The notes under the pieces: generated by a model
Seen by the model: only the letters and a program-made list of their open reading frames with translations
What the model was told of the DNA's origin: nothing
Database searches by the model: none
Program-made: the position numbers and the translations under genes
In this document: positions 33,545 to 41,480 of the stretch, piece after piece
How positions within the stretch are numbered: the first letter of the stretch is position 1
How the letters are laid out: each line of letters opens with the position of its first letter
Assembly: GCF_008151785.1 (NCBI RefSeq)
Contig: NZ_CP036523.1
Coordinates: 186,001 to 250,000 of the forward strand
Direction: 5' to 3'
Source of the DNA: Peptacetobacter hiranonis
GTDB taxonomy: Bacteria > Bacillota > Clostridia > Peptostreptococcales > Peptostreptococcaceae
DNA length: 64,000 bases

Positions 33545-34463
33545 AGTTGATGTAGATTTATTAAAAGAAGTTGCCGATATGAGAATGGGTAATCCAATTC
33601 TTGGGGCGTTTAATATAAGAAAAAATGGTGAAGGTATAGAAAGAAGATCTACTAAAGACGTAGATATAATACCTAAAACAGATAAACCAGGTATAGATAT
33701 AATAGTAAAACCAAATTCTAAACCAGAGGATGTTCATATACCAGTAATAGTTACTCAGTCTGGATTTAGCGATAAAGTATACAACGACTTTATAATAGGC
33801 GAAAATGCAGAAGTTACTATAATAGCTGGTTGTGGTATACACAACTGTGGTTGTGATGATAGTCAGCATGATGGTATACATAGATTTGTTCTTAAAAAAG
33901 GAGCAAAATTAAAATACACTGAAAAACACTACGGAGAAGGAACTGAAGGCGGAGGAAAAAGAATCTTAAATCCTGTGACAATAGTTGAAATGGAAGAAGA
34001 TTCATACTGCGAAATGGAAACAGTTCAGATAAGAGGAGTTGACTCTACTAAGAGAGATCTTGAAGCAACTTTAGGAAAAAATGCAAAAATAGTTGTTCTT
34101 GAAAGACTATTAACTCATGACGACCAGTTTGCTGAGTCTAATATGGAGGTTGTTCTTCAGGGAGAAGATTCTTCAGCTCAGGTTATATCTCGTACTGTTG
34201 GTCAGGATAATTCTGTTCAGGTATTTAACCCAAGAGTAATAGGTGAAAACCAGTGTTCAGCACATGTTCAGTGTGACTCAATACTTATGGGAAATGCTAA
34301 GATAAGTTCAATACCAGAAATATCTGCAGAGCATCCAGATGCTATGTTAGTTCATGAAGCTGCAATAGGTAAAATAGCTGGAGATCAGATATTAAAATTA
34401 ATGACTCTAGGTTTAACTGAAGAGGAAGCAGAACAGCAGATATTAAATTGTTTCTTAAAATAA
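33537..34463 (+). CDS. sufB: SufB/SufD-like scaffold protein of the minimal SUF system
   Basis: 308 residues, shorter than classic SufB. The right-handed beta-helix core is suggested by regular hydrophobic spacing, and GCGIHNCGCDDSQHDG holds a cluster of Cys and His suited to a nascent Fe-S cluster. ETVQIRGVDSTKRDLEA and HVQCDSILMGNAKISS are characteristic SufB/D segments. The start overlaps sufC, so a fixed stoichiometry is likely. There is no sufS, sufU or sufD beside it; the NifU-like protein at 15185 is a possible partner. Confidence 0.9.
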   Translation: MDRVDVDLLKEVADMRMGNPILGAFNIRKNGEGIERRSTKDVDIIPKTDKPGIDIIVKPNSKPEDVHIPVIVTQSGFSDKVYNDFIIGENAEVTIIAGCGIHNCGCDDSQHDGIHRFVLKKGAKLKYTEKHYGEGTEGGGKRILNPVTIVEMEEDSYCEMETVQIRGVDSTKRDLEATLGKNAKIVVLERLLTHDDQFAESNMEVVLQGEDSSAQVISRTVGQDNSVQVFNPRVIGENQCSAHVQCDSILMGNAKISSIPEISAEHPDAMLVHEAAIGKIAGDQILKLMTLGLTEEEAEQQILNCFLK

Positions 34464-34480
34464 ATTGAAGAATAATATTT

Positions 34481-34513
34481 AGGGATGTCAGATTTTTATG
34501 GCATCCCTTTTTT
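34481..34513 (+). terminator. Terminator after sufCB
   Basis: AGGGATGTCA (34481-34490) / TGGCATCCCT (34499-34508, one G-T), then T run. Its first 16 bases recur inverted at 34699-34714. Confidence 0.85.
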
Positions 34514-34538
34514 AATGTTGATATAGTTAGTATTTAGC

Positions 34539-34648
34539 AAAAGCAAAAGTATAACTACTATCTGCTCCACGGTTCCGACGCATGTCTAAAAACACCGAAG
34601 GTATGCGTCTCCAAGTGTCGCTAGAATAGTAGTTATATATTTTGCTTT
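34539..34648. repeat. Palindromic element, copy 1
   Basis: Outer helix of about 22 bp (34539-34561 with 34626-34648), inner helix GACGCAT/ATGCGTC (34577-34583/34603-34609), 19-base loop. The strands between the helices are CTGCTCCACGGTTCC (left) and TCCAAGTGTCGCTAGA (right). The core is the same as in copy 2 at 47678 and related to copies at 53316, 53686 and 61553. Confidence 0.8.
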
Positions 34649-34680
34649 TTACCGAAATAATAATTATACCAACAAATTAA

Positions 34681-34722
34681 AAAAGGAGATACCGATTAAA
34701 AAATCTGACATCCCCTTTAATA
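34681..34722 (-). terminator. Terminator of the minus-strand lipoprotein gene
   Basis: On the minus strand GGGGATGTC pairs with GGTATCTCC (three G-T pairs) and a T run follows. Shares its first arm with the terminator at 34481. Confidence 0.7.
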
Positions 34723-34738
34723 TTCTTTTTTTAAATTA

Positions 34739-35146
34739 TTAGTTTTGATATGGTTCAGAGTTTTCTCCATCATAAACCATTATTTTTATTTCAGTTCCTT
34801 CTTTTACGTCAGCGTGGCAGCCAAGTGTGTATTCTTTGTTTTTTTCTATGTTGTGTAATATTGTTACTCCGTTAGCTTTTATTTCTACAGTTTTTTCTTC
34901 TTCTTCACCAGAAGTTTGATGTAGTGAAACCGCTATGTCAAAGTCGTTTCTGTTTTGGATAGTTAATAATCCTGTTTTTGATACAATTTTTTCATTGCTG
35001 TATGTAACTACATAGTTGTTTTCAGTGGATTCCTCTGCACATGATACTGAGCAATCCCATTTTGATAGTTCTTCGTTTTGTTTTGAGCACGCAACTAATG
35101 AAAATATAAGTGGGACTATTAGTAAGATTGATAGAAATTTTTTCAT
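34739..35146 (-). CDS. Small exported lipoprotein
   Basis: 135 residues: signal peptide MKKFLSILLIVPLIFSLVAC with a lipobox ending LVAC, so the mature protein is lipid-anchored. The rest is beta-rich with an early WDCSVSCAEES and acidic patches (SGEEEEKTVEI). ATG at 35146 follows AAGGAG on the minus strand. A WalR-type repeat lies 84 bases upstream (35230-35246). Family not recognised; the WDCS start resembles WSCS of the Tiki-like protein at 10095. Confidence 0.8.
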   Translation of the reverse strand: MKKFLSILLIVPLIFSLVACSKQNEELSKWDCSVSCAEESTENNYVVTYSNEKIVSKTGLLTIQNRNDFDIAVSLHQTSGEEEEKTVEIKANGVTILHNIEKNKEYTLGCHADVKEGTEIKIMVYDGENSEPYQN

Positions 35147-35229
35147 AATAATCACTCCTTATTGGGGTAGAAATATTGTTTTCTATATTATATATTTTTT
35201 TTGTTTTAATGTAAGTATTTTAGAGGGAT

Positions 35230-35276
35230 TGTAATGATATTGTAAATTATACAGAAAGGATTACAGAATAATTACA
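35230..35276. promoter_or_regulatory. Two back-to-back WalR-type boxes between divergent genes
   Basis: TGTAAT-GATAT-TGTAAA on the plus strand (35230-35246) and ATTACA-GAATA-ATTACA (35260-35276), which reads TGTAAT-N5-TGTAAT on the minus strand. Each lies 84-88 bases from the start codon of one divergent gene (lipoprotein at 35146, membrane protein at 35364), with the same relative orientation as at 4057, 4923 and 6724. Confidence 0.6.
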
Positions 35277-35363
35277 AATATTTAAAATATATTGAAACTT
35301 CATTTTTTTTGTTTAGAATAGTATGTAAATAATAGTGAATATTATTCAAAAGGAGAGATTTAT

Positions 35364-35564
35364 ATGGGCAAAATCAATCAGTTTAAGGTAATTGTTTTGG
35401 TAGTCATTTCTGGGTTAATTTATTTTATCCCACAGAGTATAGTAAAGAACGGTATATTTTTAAATCCAGAACAAATGGGATTAATTTTTAGTGCGATAAG
35501 TATGTTGTTAATACTATTCATTTGGGCGTTGTTTATAATCTTTTTCAAAGGCTTTGATGAGTAA
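35364..35564 (+). CDS. Small two-helix membrane protein
   Basis: 66 residues, two hydrophobic helices (VIVLVVISGLIYFIP and LIFSAISMLLILFIW) joined by a short loop, acidic end GFDE. AAAGGAGAG precedes the ATG. TTGAAA about 17 bases before AGAATA near 35292-35320 could be its promoter, just downstream of a WalR-type box. Function unknown. Confidence 0.7.
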   Translation: MGKINQFKVIVLVVISGLIYFIPQSIVKNGIFLNPEQMGLIFSAISMLLILFIWALFIIFFKGFDE

Positions 35565-35664
35565 GTAGTATAGTCTATAAAATATAAATTTATATAATAA
35601 AAATAAATAGAAATGATAAACTTAAAAAAATAATAAAAATTTTCGGAAAAAACAGCTTTTTTGT

Positions 35665-35750
35665 TTGAGTTTCTAAGAATTTATTGTTATACTAAAGGAG
35701 AAAGGTTTTCTACAGATAATCTGCGAACCTTAAATTTATATTTTTTTTAA
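35665..35750 (+). promoter_or_regulatory. pepT promoter and leader hairpin
   Basis: TTGAGT (35665-35670), 17-base spacer, TATACT (35688-35693). The leader has AAGGTT (35702-35707) / AACCTT (35726-35731) with a T run about 9 bases later (near 35741-35748), a weak attenuator candidate. Confidence 0.5.
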
Positions 35751-35766
35751 CGGAAGGTGTAAAATT

Positions 35767-36990
35767 ATGAAAGAAAAAGTTTTAGAAAGATTATTAAGAT
35801 ACGTTAAAATCGATACTACTTCAGATTCATCAAGTACTACTTGTCCATCAACTGAAAAACAGTTCGATTTAGCTAGAGTATTAGAAGCAGAATTAAAAGA
35901 AATAGGATTACAGGATGTTTCTTTAGACGAACATTGCTACCTAATGGCAACATTACCAGCAAATACTGAAGGTGTTGATCCAATAGGATTCATAGCTCAC
36001 ATGGATACTAATGAAGACGTTTCAGGAACAAATGTAAACCCTAGAATAATAGAAAACTATGATGGAAAAGACATAGTTCTAAATGAAGAACTAGGAATAG
36101 TTACTACTGTAGAAGACACTCCAGAATTAAAAAGATTTGTAGGAGAAGAAATAATAGTTACTGATGGTACTACATTACTAGGTGGGGATGACAAAGCTGG
36201 TATAGCAGCAATAATGACAGCTATGGAATACTTAGTAAACCATCCAGAAATAAAACACGGTGAAATAAAAGTCGGATTCACTCCAGATGAAGAAATAGGA
36301 ACTGGTGCAGATAAATTCGATGTTGAAAAATTCGGTGCTAAATACGCTTATACATTAGATGGTGGAGCAGAAGGTGAATTAAACTTCGAAACATTCAGTG
36401 CAGCTTTAGCAACTGTATCTATAAAAGGTAAAAACGTTCATCCAGGATCAGCTAAAAACAAAATGGTTAATGCTTTATACATAGCAGGAAAAGTTATGGA
36501 ATTATTCCCAGAAGATGAAAGACCAGAAACTACTGAAGGATATGAAGGATTCTATCACTTAAATGAATTAAGCGGAAACGTTGATGGAGCTAAAATGATA
36601 TACTTAATAAGAGACCATGACAAAGCTAAATTCGAAGCAAGAAAAGAATTCTTCGCTGCTAAAATAGCTGAAATAACTGAAAAATACGATGGTAGAGTAT
36701 CAGTAGAAATACATGACCAGTACTACAACATGAGAGATGAAATAGAACCAGTTATGCATATAGTTGACATAGCTACAGAAGCTATGAAAGAATTAGATGT
36801 AGAACCAGTAGTTATACCTATAAGAGGTGGTACTGATGGATCTAAATTATCTAAAATGGGATTACCATGCCCTAACTTATTCGGTGGTGGAATCAACTTC
36901 CACAGTAAAAACGAATTATTAGTAGTTAGCTCAATGGTAAAAGCTTCTCAGTTAGTTGTTAAAATAGCTGAAAAATTTGCTACTAGATAA
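35767..36990 (+). CDS. pepT: Tripeptidase PepT
   Basis: 407 residues of the M20B family. Zinc and catalytic motifs: GFIAHMDTNED (His, Asp), LLGGDDKAGIA (bridging Asp), GFTPDEEIGTG (Glu pair), TLDGG and GGGINFHSKNE (His). It removes the N-terminal residue from tripeptides in the cytoplasm. ACGGAAGG precedes the ATG. Codon use suggests high expression, which suits a peptide-fermenting organism. Confidence 0.95.
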   Translation: MKEKVLERLLRYVKIDTTSDSSSTTCPSTEKQFDLARVLEAELKEIGLQDVSLDEHCYLMATLPANTEGVDPIGFIAHMDTNEDVSGTNVNPRIIENYDGKDIVLNEELGIVTTVEDTPELKRFVGEEIIVTDGTTLLGGDDKAGIAAIMTAMEYLVNHPEIKHGEIKVGFTPDEEIGTGADKFDVEKFGAKYAYTLDGGAEGELNFETFSAALATVSIKGKNVHPGSAKNKMVNALYIAGKVMELFPEDERPETTEGYEGFYHLNELSGNVDGAKMIYLIRDHDKAKFEARKEFFAAKIAEITEKYDGRVSVEIHDQYYNMRDEIEPVMHIVDIATEAMKELDVEPVVIPIRGGTDGSKLSKMGLPCPNLFGGGINFHSKNELLVVSSMVKASQLVVKIAEKFATR

Positions 36991-37006
36991 TTAAATAAAT
37001 AATAAT

Positions 37007-37040
37007 GAGGTATCTCAAACTACGAGGTACCTCTTTTTTT
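37007..37040 (+). terminator. Terminator after pepT
   Basis: GAGGTA (37007-37012) / TACCTC (37028-37033), inner CTC/GAG, followed by seven Ts. Confidence 0.8.
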
Positions 37041-37153
37041 ATGCAAAAAATATATAATTAAAGATTCTTTAATAATATTATTTTGAATAATGATAGAGAT
37101 ATTTAGAAATAATATTATTGAAGATGTAATTTATAGTTGTTAAATATTACAAA

Positions 37154-37172
37154 ATTAACCTTGCGGGTTAAT
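37154..37172 (+). promoter_or_regulatory. Inverted repeat upstream of the HigBA locus
   Basis: ATTAACC (37154-37160) / GGTTAAT (37166-37172). TTGACT at 37189-37194 may be the -35, with an AT-rich -10 near 37207. A HigA-type protein could bind here to repress its own operon. Confidence 0.4.
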
Positions 37173-37244
37173 TATAACTGTGTTATTATTGACTTGAAAA
37201 TAACTATATAAAATACATCAATAAAGTCAAAATGAGGTGATGTA

Positions 37245-37397
37245 TTGAAAGTAGAATATAAGAATAAAGGGATAGAGAAAATTTGTACAAATTTTGATTA
37301 TGCGCTTGATTTAGTTCATCCATATAGGCTTATTTTTGAGAAGAAAGGTGATGAAATTCAAATAGCAAGCATAAAAGAGATAGTGGATTATCATTAA
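37245..37397 (+). pseudogene. HigB-type toxin gene with internal deletion
   Basis: 50 codons from TTG 37245 (GAGGTGA before it). The first 19 residues (VEYKNKGIEKICTNFD) match the N-terminus of HigB/RelE-type toxins and the last 29 (LVHPYRLIFEKKGDEIQIA) match their C-terminus. The middle, about 40-45 residues with two helices and several catalytic-core strands, is missing without a frameshift. The product is too short to be an active mRNA interferase but the reading frame and coupling to the antitoxin remain. It sits 24 bases before the HigA-like gene. Confidence 0.75.
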
Positions 37398-37421
37398 ATT
37401 TGTTAGGGGGAGGTAATTTTG

Positions 37422-38465
37422 ATGTTAATAAAGAGTAAAACTACAATAGCTATACCACCAGGTGCAACAATTAAAGAACAGCTAGAAGATAGAGAGCTTA
37501 GTCAAAAGGAATTTGCAGCTAGAATGGGAATGTCTGAAAAACATATAAGTAATTTAATTCGAGGAAGTGTTAGACTAACACCAGAAGTTGCAATGAGATT
37601 GGAAATGGTTTTGGGGATACCAGCTAGATTTTGGAATAATCTTGAAGCAATATATAGAGAAGATATAGAAAAAATAAAAGAAGAAAATCAAATGGATAAT
37701 GATTTTGAAATACTTAAAAAAATTCCATATAATGAGATGGTAAAGAATGGATGGATAGAAAAAGTTGATGAAAAATCAGAAAAAGTGATAGAACTTAGAA
37801 AATATTTTGAAGTTGCAAATCTTGCTATTTTAAGTAATCCACAATTAAATAAAATAGCATGTAGAAGAACAGCTATAACTCAAAAGAGTGACTATTGCCT
37901 TTTAGCTATGGCACAAAAGGCAAAAATAGAAGCCAGAGATAGAGAAGTGGAGGCAATAAATATAAAGCAATTAGAAAATAGCATAGAAGAGATAAGGAAT
38001 TTGACATTGAGAAAAACAACTGAAGTTGGAGAAATTCTTACAGATGTCCTTAGTAAATGTGGAATAGCTTTAGTTATACTACCCAACTTAATGGGATCCT
38101 TTTTACAAGGAGCAACTTTTTATGAAGAAAGAAAAATAATAATAGGTATGACAGCTAGAGGAAAGGATGCAGATATATTTTGGTTCAGCCTTTTCCATGA
38201 ATTGGGACATATAATAAAAGGTCATATTAACAATACTAATGGAACAACAGAAGAAGATGAAAAGGAAGCAGATGACTTTGCAAGAGATATATTAATTCCT
38301 AAAGATGATTACGATTTATTTGTAAAAACTGGCAACTTTAGTAAAATTGCAATTGAAGGATTTTCACATAAAATAGGAATAGCTAGTGGAATAGTGGTTG
38401 GAAGACTGCAGAATGATGGATATATTAAATATAGTTGGCACAATGATTTAAAGGAAAAAATATAG
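37422..38465 (+). CDS. higA: HigA-like antitoxin fused to an ImmA/IrrE metallopeptidase domain
   Basis: 347 residues: an XRE helix-turn-helix of the HigA/VapI type (about 15-75, LSQKEFAARMGMSEKHISN), a helical linker, and a C-terminal zinc peptidase domain with HELGHIIKGH (about 260). ATG at 37422 is taken because GGGGGAGG (37406-37413) is placed well. Normally it would repress the operon and neutralise HigB. With the toxin truncated it may act only as a DNA-binding regulator or a sensor protease. Confidence 0.85.
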   Translation: MLIKSKTTIAIPPGATIKEQLEDRELSQKEFAARMGMSEKHISNLIRGSVRLTPEVAMRLEMVLGIPARFWNNLEAIYREDIEKIKEENQMDNDFEILKKIPYNEMVKNGWIEKVDEKSEKVIELRKYFEVANLAILSNPQLNKIACRRTAITQKSDYCLLAMAQKAKIEARDREVEAINIKQLENSIEEIRNLTLRKTTEVGEILTDVLSKCGIALVILPNLMGSFLQGATFYEERKIIIGMTARGKDADIFWFSLFHELGHIIKGHINNTNGTTEEDEKEADDFARDILIPKDDYDLFVKTGNFSKIAIEGFSHKIGIASGIVVGRLQNDGYIKYSWHNDLKEKI

Positions 38466-38511
38466 AATTACAAAGATGGGATTATTTTTATTCTGTAAAA
38501 ATATAAAAAAT

Positions 38512-38556
38512 AAAAGGACTTTCGGATAAACAAGTTGTTTAAATGAAAGTCCTTTT
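38512..38556. terminator. Bidirectional terminator after higA
   Basis: AAAAGGACTTTC (38512-38523) / GAAAGTCCTTTT (38545-38556), inner AACAAGTTGTT. Shared by the convergent membrane gene. Confidence 0.85.
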
Positions 38557-38581
38557 GTATGTAAATTATCTTATTAATATA

Positions 38582-38974
38582 CTATATAGATTTTCTTTTT
38601 TTACTTATAAAATATGCTATATACATTCCTATTGCTACAATCATATTATTAAACACTAAAAAAATATTAGAATAAAATAGGTTAATAAATGAAACTGGTA
38701 AGAATTTTGGTGTAGCAAAGAAAACTGATAAAAGAATGCCTATTATTACAGATATAAAACTGACATCCTTGTTAAATGTAGTTAGAACTAGTACAAATAC
38801 TATTAAGAAAAGCATGTACCCTAACCCAACGAAAATATAAGAATTACCTTCCATTTGCTGATATTTTACCAACGCATTCTTAGAAAGGAATGAGAAGAAA
38901 AGTATAATTATTGGGAAAATAGCAGCATAAATGTTTAAAAACAACGATTTGAAATTCTTAGAATCTTTAGTCAT
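38582..38974 (-). CDS. Small membrane protein, paralog of the one at 28279
   Basis: 130 residues with four hydrophobic helices. ATG at 38974 follows GAGGTGATTATT. Shares several segments with the protein at 28279-28665, as listed there. Unknown function; cytoplasmic membrane. Confidence 0.75.
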   Translation of the reverse strand: MTKDSKNFKSLFLNIYAAIFPIIILFFSFLSKNALVKYQQMEGNSYIFVGLGYMLFLIVFVLVLTTFNKDVSFISVIIGILLSVFFATPKFLPVSFINLFYSNIFLVFNNMIVAIGMYIAYFISKKRKSI

Positions 38975-39224
38975 AATAATCACCTCGAATATTAAAATTT
39001 CCTAAGATATATAAAACCATTGGTTTAATTCAGTATAACAAAAGTAGAAAAATATGCAACTTTTTCTATAATTTTTAAGTATACATATTTATTATTATTT
39101 TGAATAATAAGTTACTTAAAGAAATTATAGCGTAAATTAACTTTAAATTTTTATATGTTTTGCAAGATAGTTTTGTTTATTATATTATTATATTAAACAG
39201 ACTATGAAGAATTGAGGAATAGAA

Positions 39225-39953
39225 ATGATTTCGATAGCAATTTGTGAAGATGAAAAGATATATAGAGATAAATTAAAAGAGTTTCTTGGAAAATTCTTAG
39301 AACAAAAGAAGTATAGTGTAGAAGAATTTGAGAATGGAGAGAGTTTTTTAGAGAGATTTGAAAAAGATGAAAGCTACAGAGAAAATTTGGATATAGTTCT
39401 TTTAGATATTCAAATGGATGGTATTAATGGAATGGACGTGGCTAGAAAAATTAGAGAGTGGAACAAAAAGTTGCAGATAATATTTATCACAGCAGTTCCC
39501 GATTTTTTAGCTGATGGATACGAGGTTAAGGCATTTAGATATTTGCTAAAACCAATAGGATATGAAGATTTTTGTAAACATTTTGGTAAATGCTTAGAGG
39601 AAATTGATGAGAATAAAGAAAGCAGCATAGTCATCAATGATTTGAATACGGGTAAGACAGTGGTTGTTCCTACAGAGAGTATACTTTTTGTAGAAACTTA
39701 TGGGAGAAACCTTCTTGTACATATAGATAAAAATGTGTACAGAGTGTATGAAAGTATAGGAAGTATGGAGGAAAAACTAGATAGAGAGACGTTCTTTAGG
39801 GTACATAGAGGATATATTGTAAATATTTCTAGGATTGAGAGTATAAAAGGAAGAACTGCTATAGTTGCAGGAAATGAGGTAATGATCAGCAGAGATAAGA
39901 TAAAAGAGTTGAAAGAAAGAGTAATGGATTATATAGAAAAAGTAATGAAATAA
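39225..39953 (+). CDS. LytTR-family response regulator
   Basis: 242 residues: receiver domain (1-120) with acidic pocket ICEDEK, phospho-acceptor Asp in VLLDIQMDG and Lys in YLLKPI, then a LytTR DNA-binding domain (about 140-235, ILFVETYGRNLLVH and FFRVHRGYIVNISRI). AgrA/VirR-like. Members bind two direct repeats 21-22 bases apart upstream of target promoters. Such repeats lie before both FtsX-type permeases downstream. It forms an operon with the histidine kinase (gap of about 20 bases). Confidence 0.9.
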   Translation: MISIAICEDEKIYRDKLKEFLGKFLEQKKYSVEEFENGESFLERFEKDESYRENLDIVLLDIQMDGINGMDVARKIREWNKKLQIIFITAVPDFLADGYEVKAFRYLLKPIGYEDFCKHFGKCLEEIDENKESSIVINDLNTGKTVVVPTESILFVETYGRNLLVHIDKNVYRVYESIGSMEEKLDRETFFRVHRGYIVNISRIESIKGRTAIVAGNEVMISRDKIKELKERVMDYIEKVMK

Positions 39954-39974
39954 AGTAGTTAATAATATTATCCT

Positions 39975-41327
39975 GTGGGGGTGATTAATATAGGACATCA
40001 TAATTTTTGGATTATATACAATTATTTTCAGTTTGTAATATATTTTCTAATTTTAAAAGTGGATATGGATTTAACTGAAGATAGAAAAAAATCTAAGGCT
40101 TTTGGTTGGATAAGTATTTTTGTAATAACATTTTTATTACAGTATTTACTTTATGAATACTTAAATCAAAATAGTTTTGTATTTTTGATAAATACAGCTA
40201 TATACATGATTTATGCTATTATTAACTACAGTACACCTAAAAAAAGATTGTTTATAAAAACAATATCGTTTTTTGCAATTGTAGAATTATTTATTAAAGA
40301 AATAGCAGATAAATTATCAACAAAGATTAATGTAATAATCGAAAATGGAATAGTAGTAAATACAAGAGCTACATGGTTAACTGATTATGAGTCATTAGTA
40401 ATATCAATTTTAATAACTGTTTTTTCTGTCATTATATATGAGTATATTATAAATGCTAGAAAAAATGATGAGAAAATAAGTATTCCAATCGTACTATTGT
40501 TGATTTTGAATACATTTATCATAATAGCAATTTTTAAAATGATATCGATAGTCATAATGGGAGTTGGAAATCATTTAGAGTATGGAATTTTAATAATATT
40601 TATGATTCTTATATCAGATATTTTTATTATTATGACAATGAAGAGTATAGTAAAAGACTATAAGATAAAGAACGAAAATAAAATACTTAGAGAAAGTGTA
40701 GATAAAGAGGTTAAGAACTACATAGCATCGAGTAGAGAAAATCAAAAAGTTAGGGAAATGTACCACGATATAAAAAATCATATAATTTGTATAGATGAGC
40801 TATATAAATCTGGAAACTCTGAACTAGCAGGTGAGTATATACAAAAGATAGAGGGAAGTTTAAAAAAATATGAATCTGTAAGAAATGAGTTTAACACAGG
40901 ACATATAATATCGGATTCTATATTGAAGAATAAAAAGAGCATGTGTGATGAGTATGGGATAAACTTTGAGTGTAAGGTAGATTTTTCTAGGTATGATTTT
41001 TTAGATATGGCGGATTTTTGTACGATTTTATCAAATCTTTTAGATAATGCAATAGAGGCGTGTTTACACGTGGAACATAGCGATAGATATATAAAAATCA
41101 GCAATAGTATAGTAAATAATTTTAGCCTTTTAATTGTAGAAAATTCAAAGGAAAATGAGATTAAAAAAGACGGAAGTAAGATTTTGACTAGTAAAAAAGA
41201 TAAGTCTATTCATGGAATAGGTATAGATAATGTAAGAAGTTGTGTAGAAAAGTACAACGGAGATATGAAAATAGATTACGATGAAAGCAGCTTTAAGGTA
41301 AGGATTATGATACCAATTGCTGTTTAG
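39975..41327 (+). CDS. GHKL sensor histidine kinase (AgrC/VirS-like)
   Basis: About 440-450 residues: six or seven N-terminal helices (sensor), then a coiled segment, the His box MYHDIKNHIICID, the N box NLLDNAIEACLHV and the G box GIGIDNVRSCVEKYNG. Partner of the LytTR regulator. The start is uncertain: GTGGGGGTG at 39975-39983 is the ribosome site, and the codons 7-10 bases after it are ATT and ATA, no ATG or GTG. Use of GTG 39975, or a rare ATT/ATA start, are the options; the next ATG is at about 40065 and would cut into the first helices. No AgrB/AgrD peptide genes are adjacent. Confidence 0.85.
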   Translation: MGVINIGHHNFWIIYNYFQFVIYFLILKVDMDLTEDRKKSKAFGWISIFVITFLLQYLLYEYLNQNSFVFLINTAIYMIYAIINYSTPKKRLFIKTISFFAIVELFIKEIADKLSTKINVIIENGIVVNTRATWLTDYESLVISILITVFSVIIYEYIINARKNDEKISIPIVLLLILNTFIIIAIFKMISIVIMGVGNHLEYGILIIFMILISDIFIIMTMKSIVKDYKIKNENKILRESVDKEVKNYIASSRENQKVREMYHDIKNHIICIDELYKSGNSELAGEYIQKIEGSLKKYESVRNEFNTGHIISDSILKNKKSMCDEYGINFECKVDFSRYDFLDMADFCTILSNLLDNAIEACLHVEHSDRYIKISNSIVNNFSLLIVENSKENEIKKDGSKILTSKKDKSIHGIGIDNVRSCVEKYNGDMKIDYDESSFKVRIMIPIAV

Positions 41328-41385
41328 ACAGTAAAAACCACCATTAAAACAGATTATATTGTTTAAAAATTTCTTAGATGATAAT
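41328..41385 (+). promoter_or_regulatory. LytTR-type operator and promoter, first permease
   Basis: Direct repeats ACAGTAAAA (41328) and ACAGATTAT (41349) with a 21-base period, then TATTGT (41357-41362), 17-base spacer and GATAAT (41380-41385). The same arrangement with the same spacings occurs before the second permease at 44033-44090. Confidence 0.65.
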
Positions 41386-41480
41386 TTAAGGGTAAGAATA
41401 TAATTTATAAAGATTATATCAAAGACACAATCTAAGTAATTTTATAACTATTGTATGATTTGTAGAAAGGTGGTTTTCTT

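Noticed and set aside
39975-41327. Agr-type quorum sensing locus
   Set aside because: The kinase and regulator are AgrC/AgrA-like, but no AgrB protease or AgrD peptide gene was found in the flanks.
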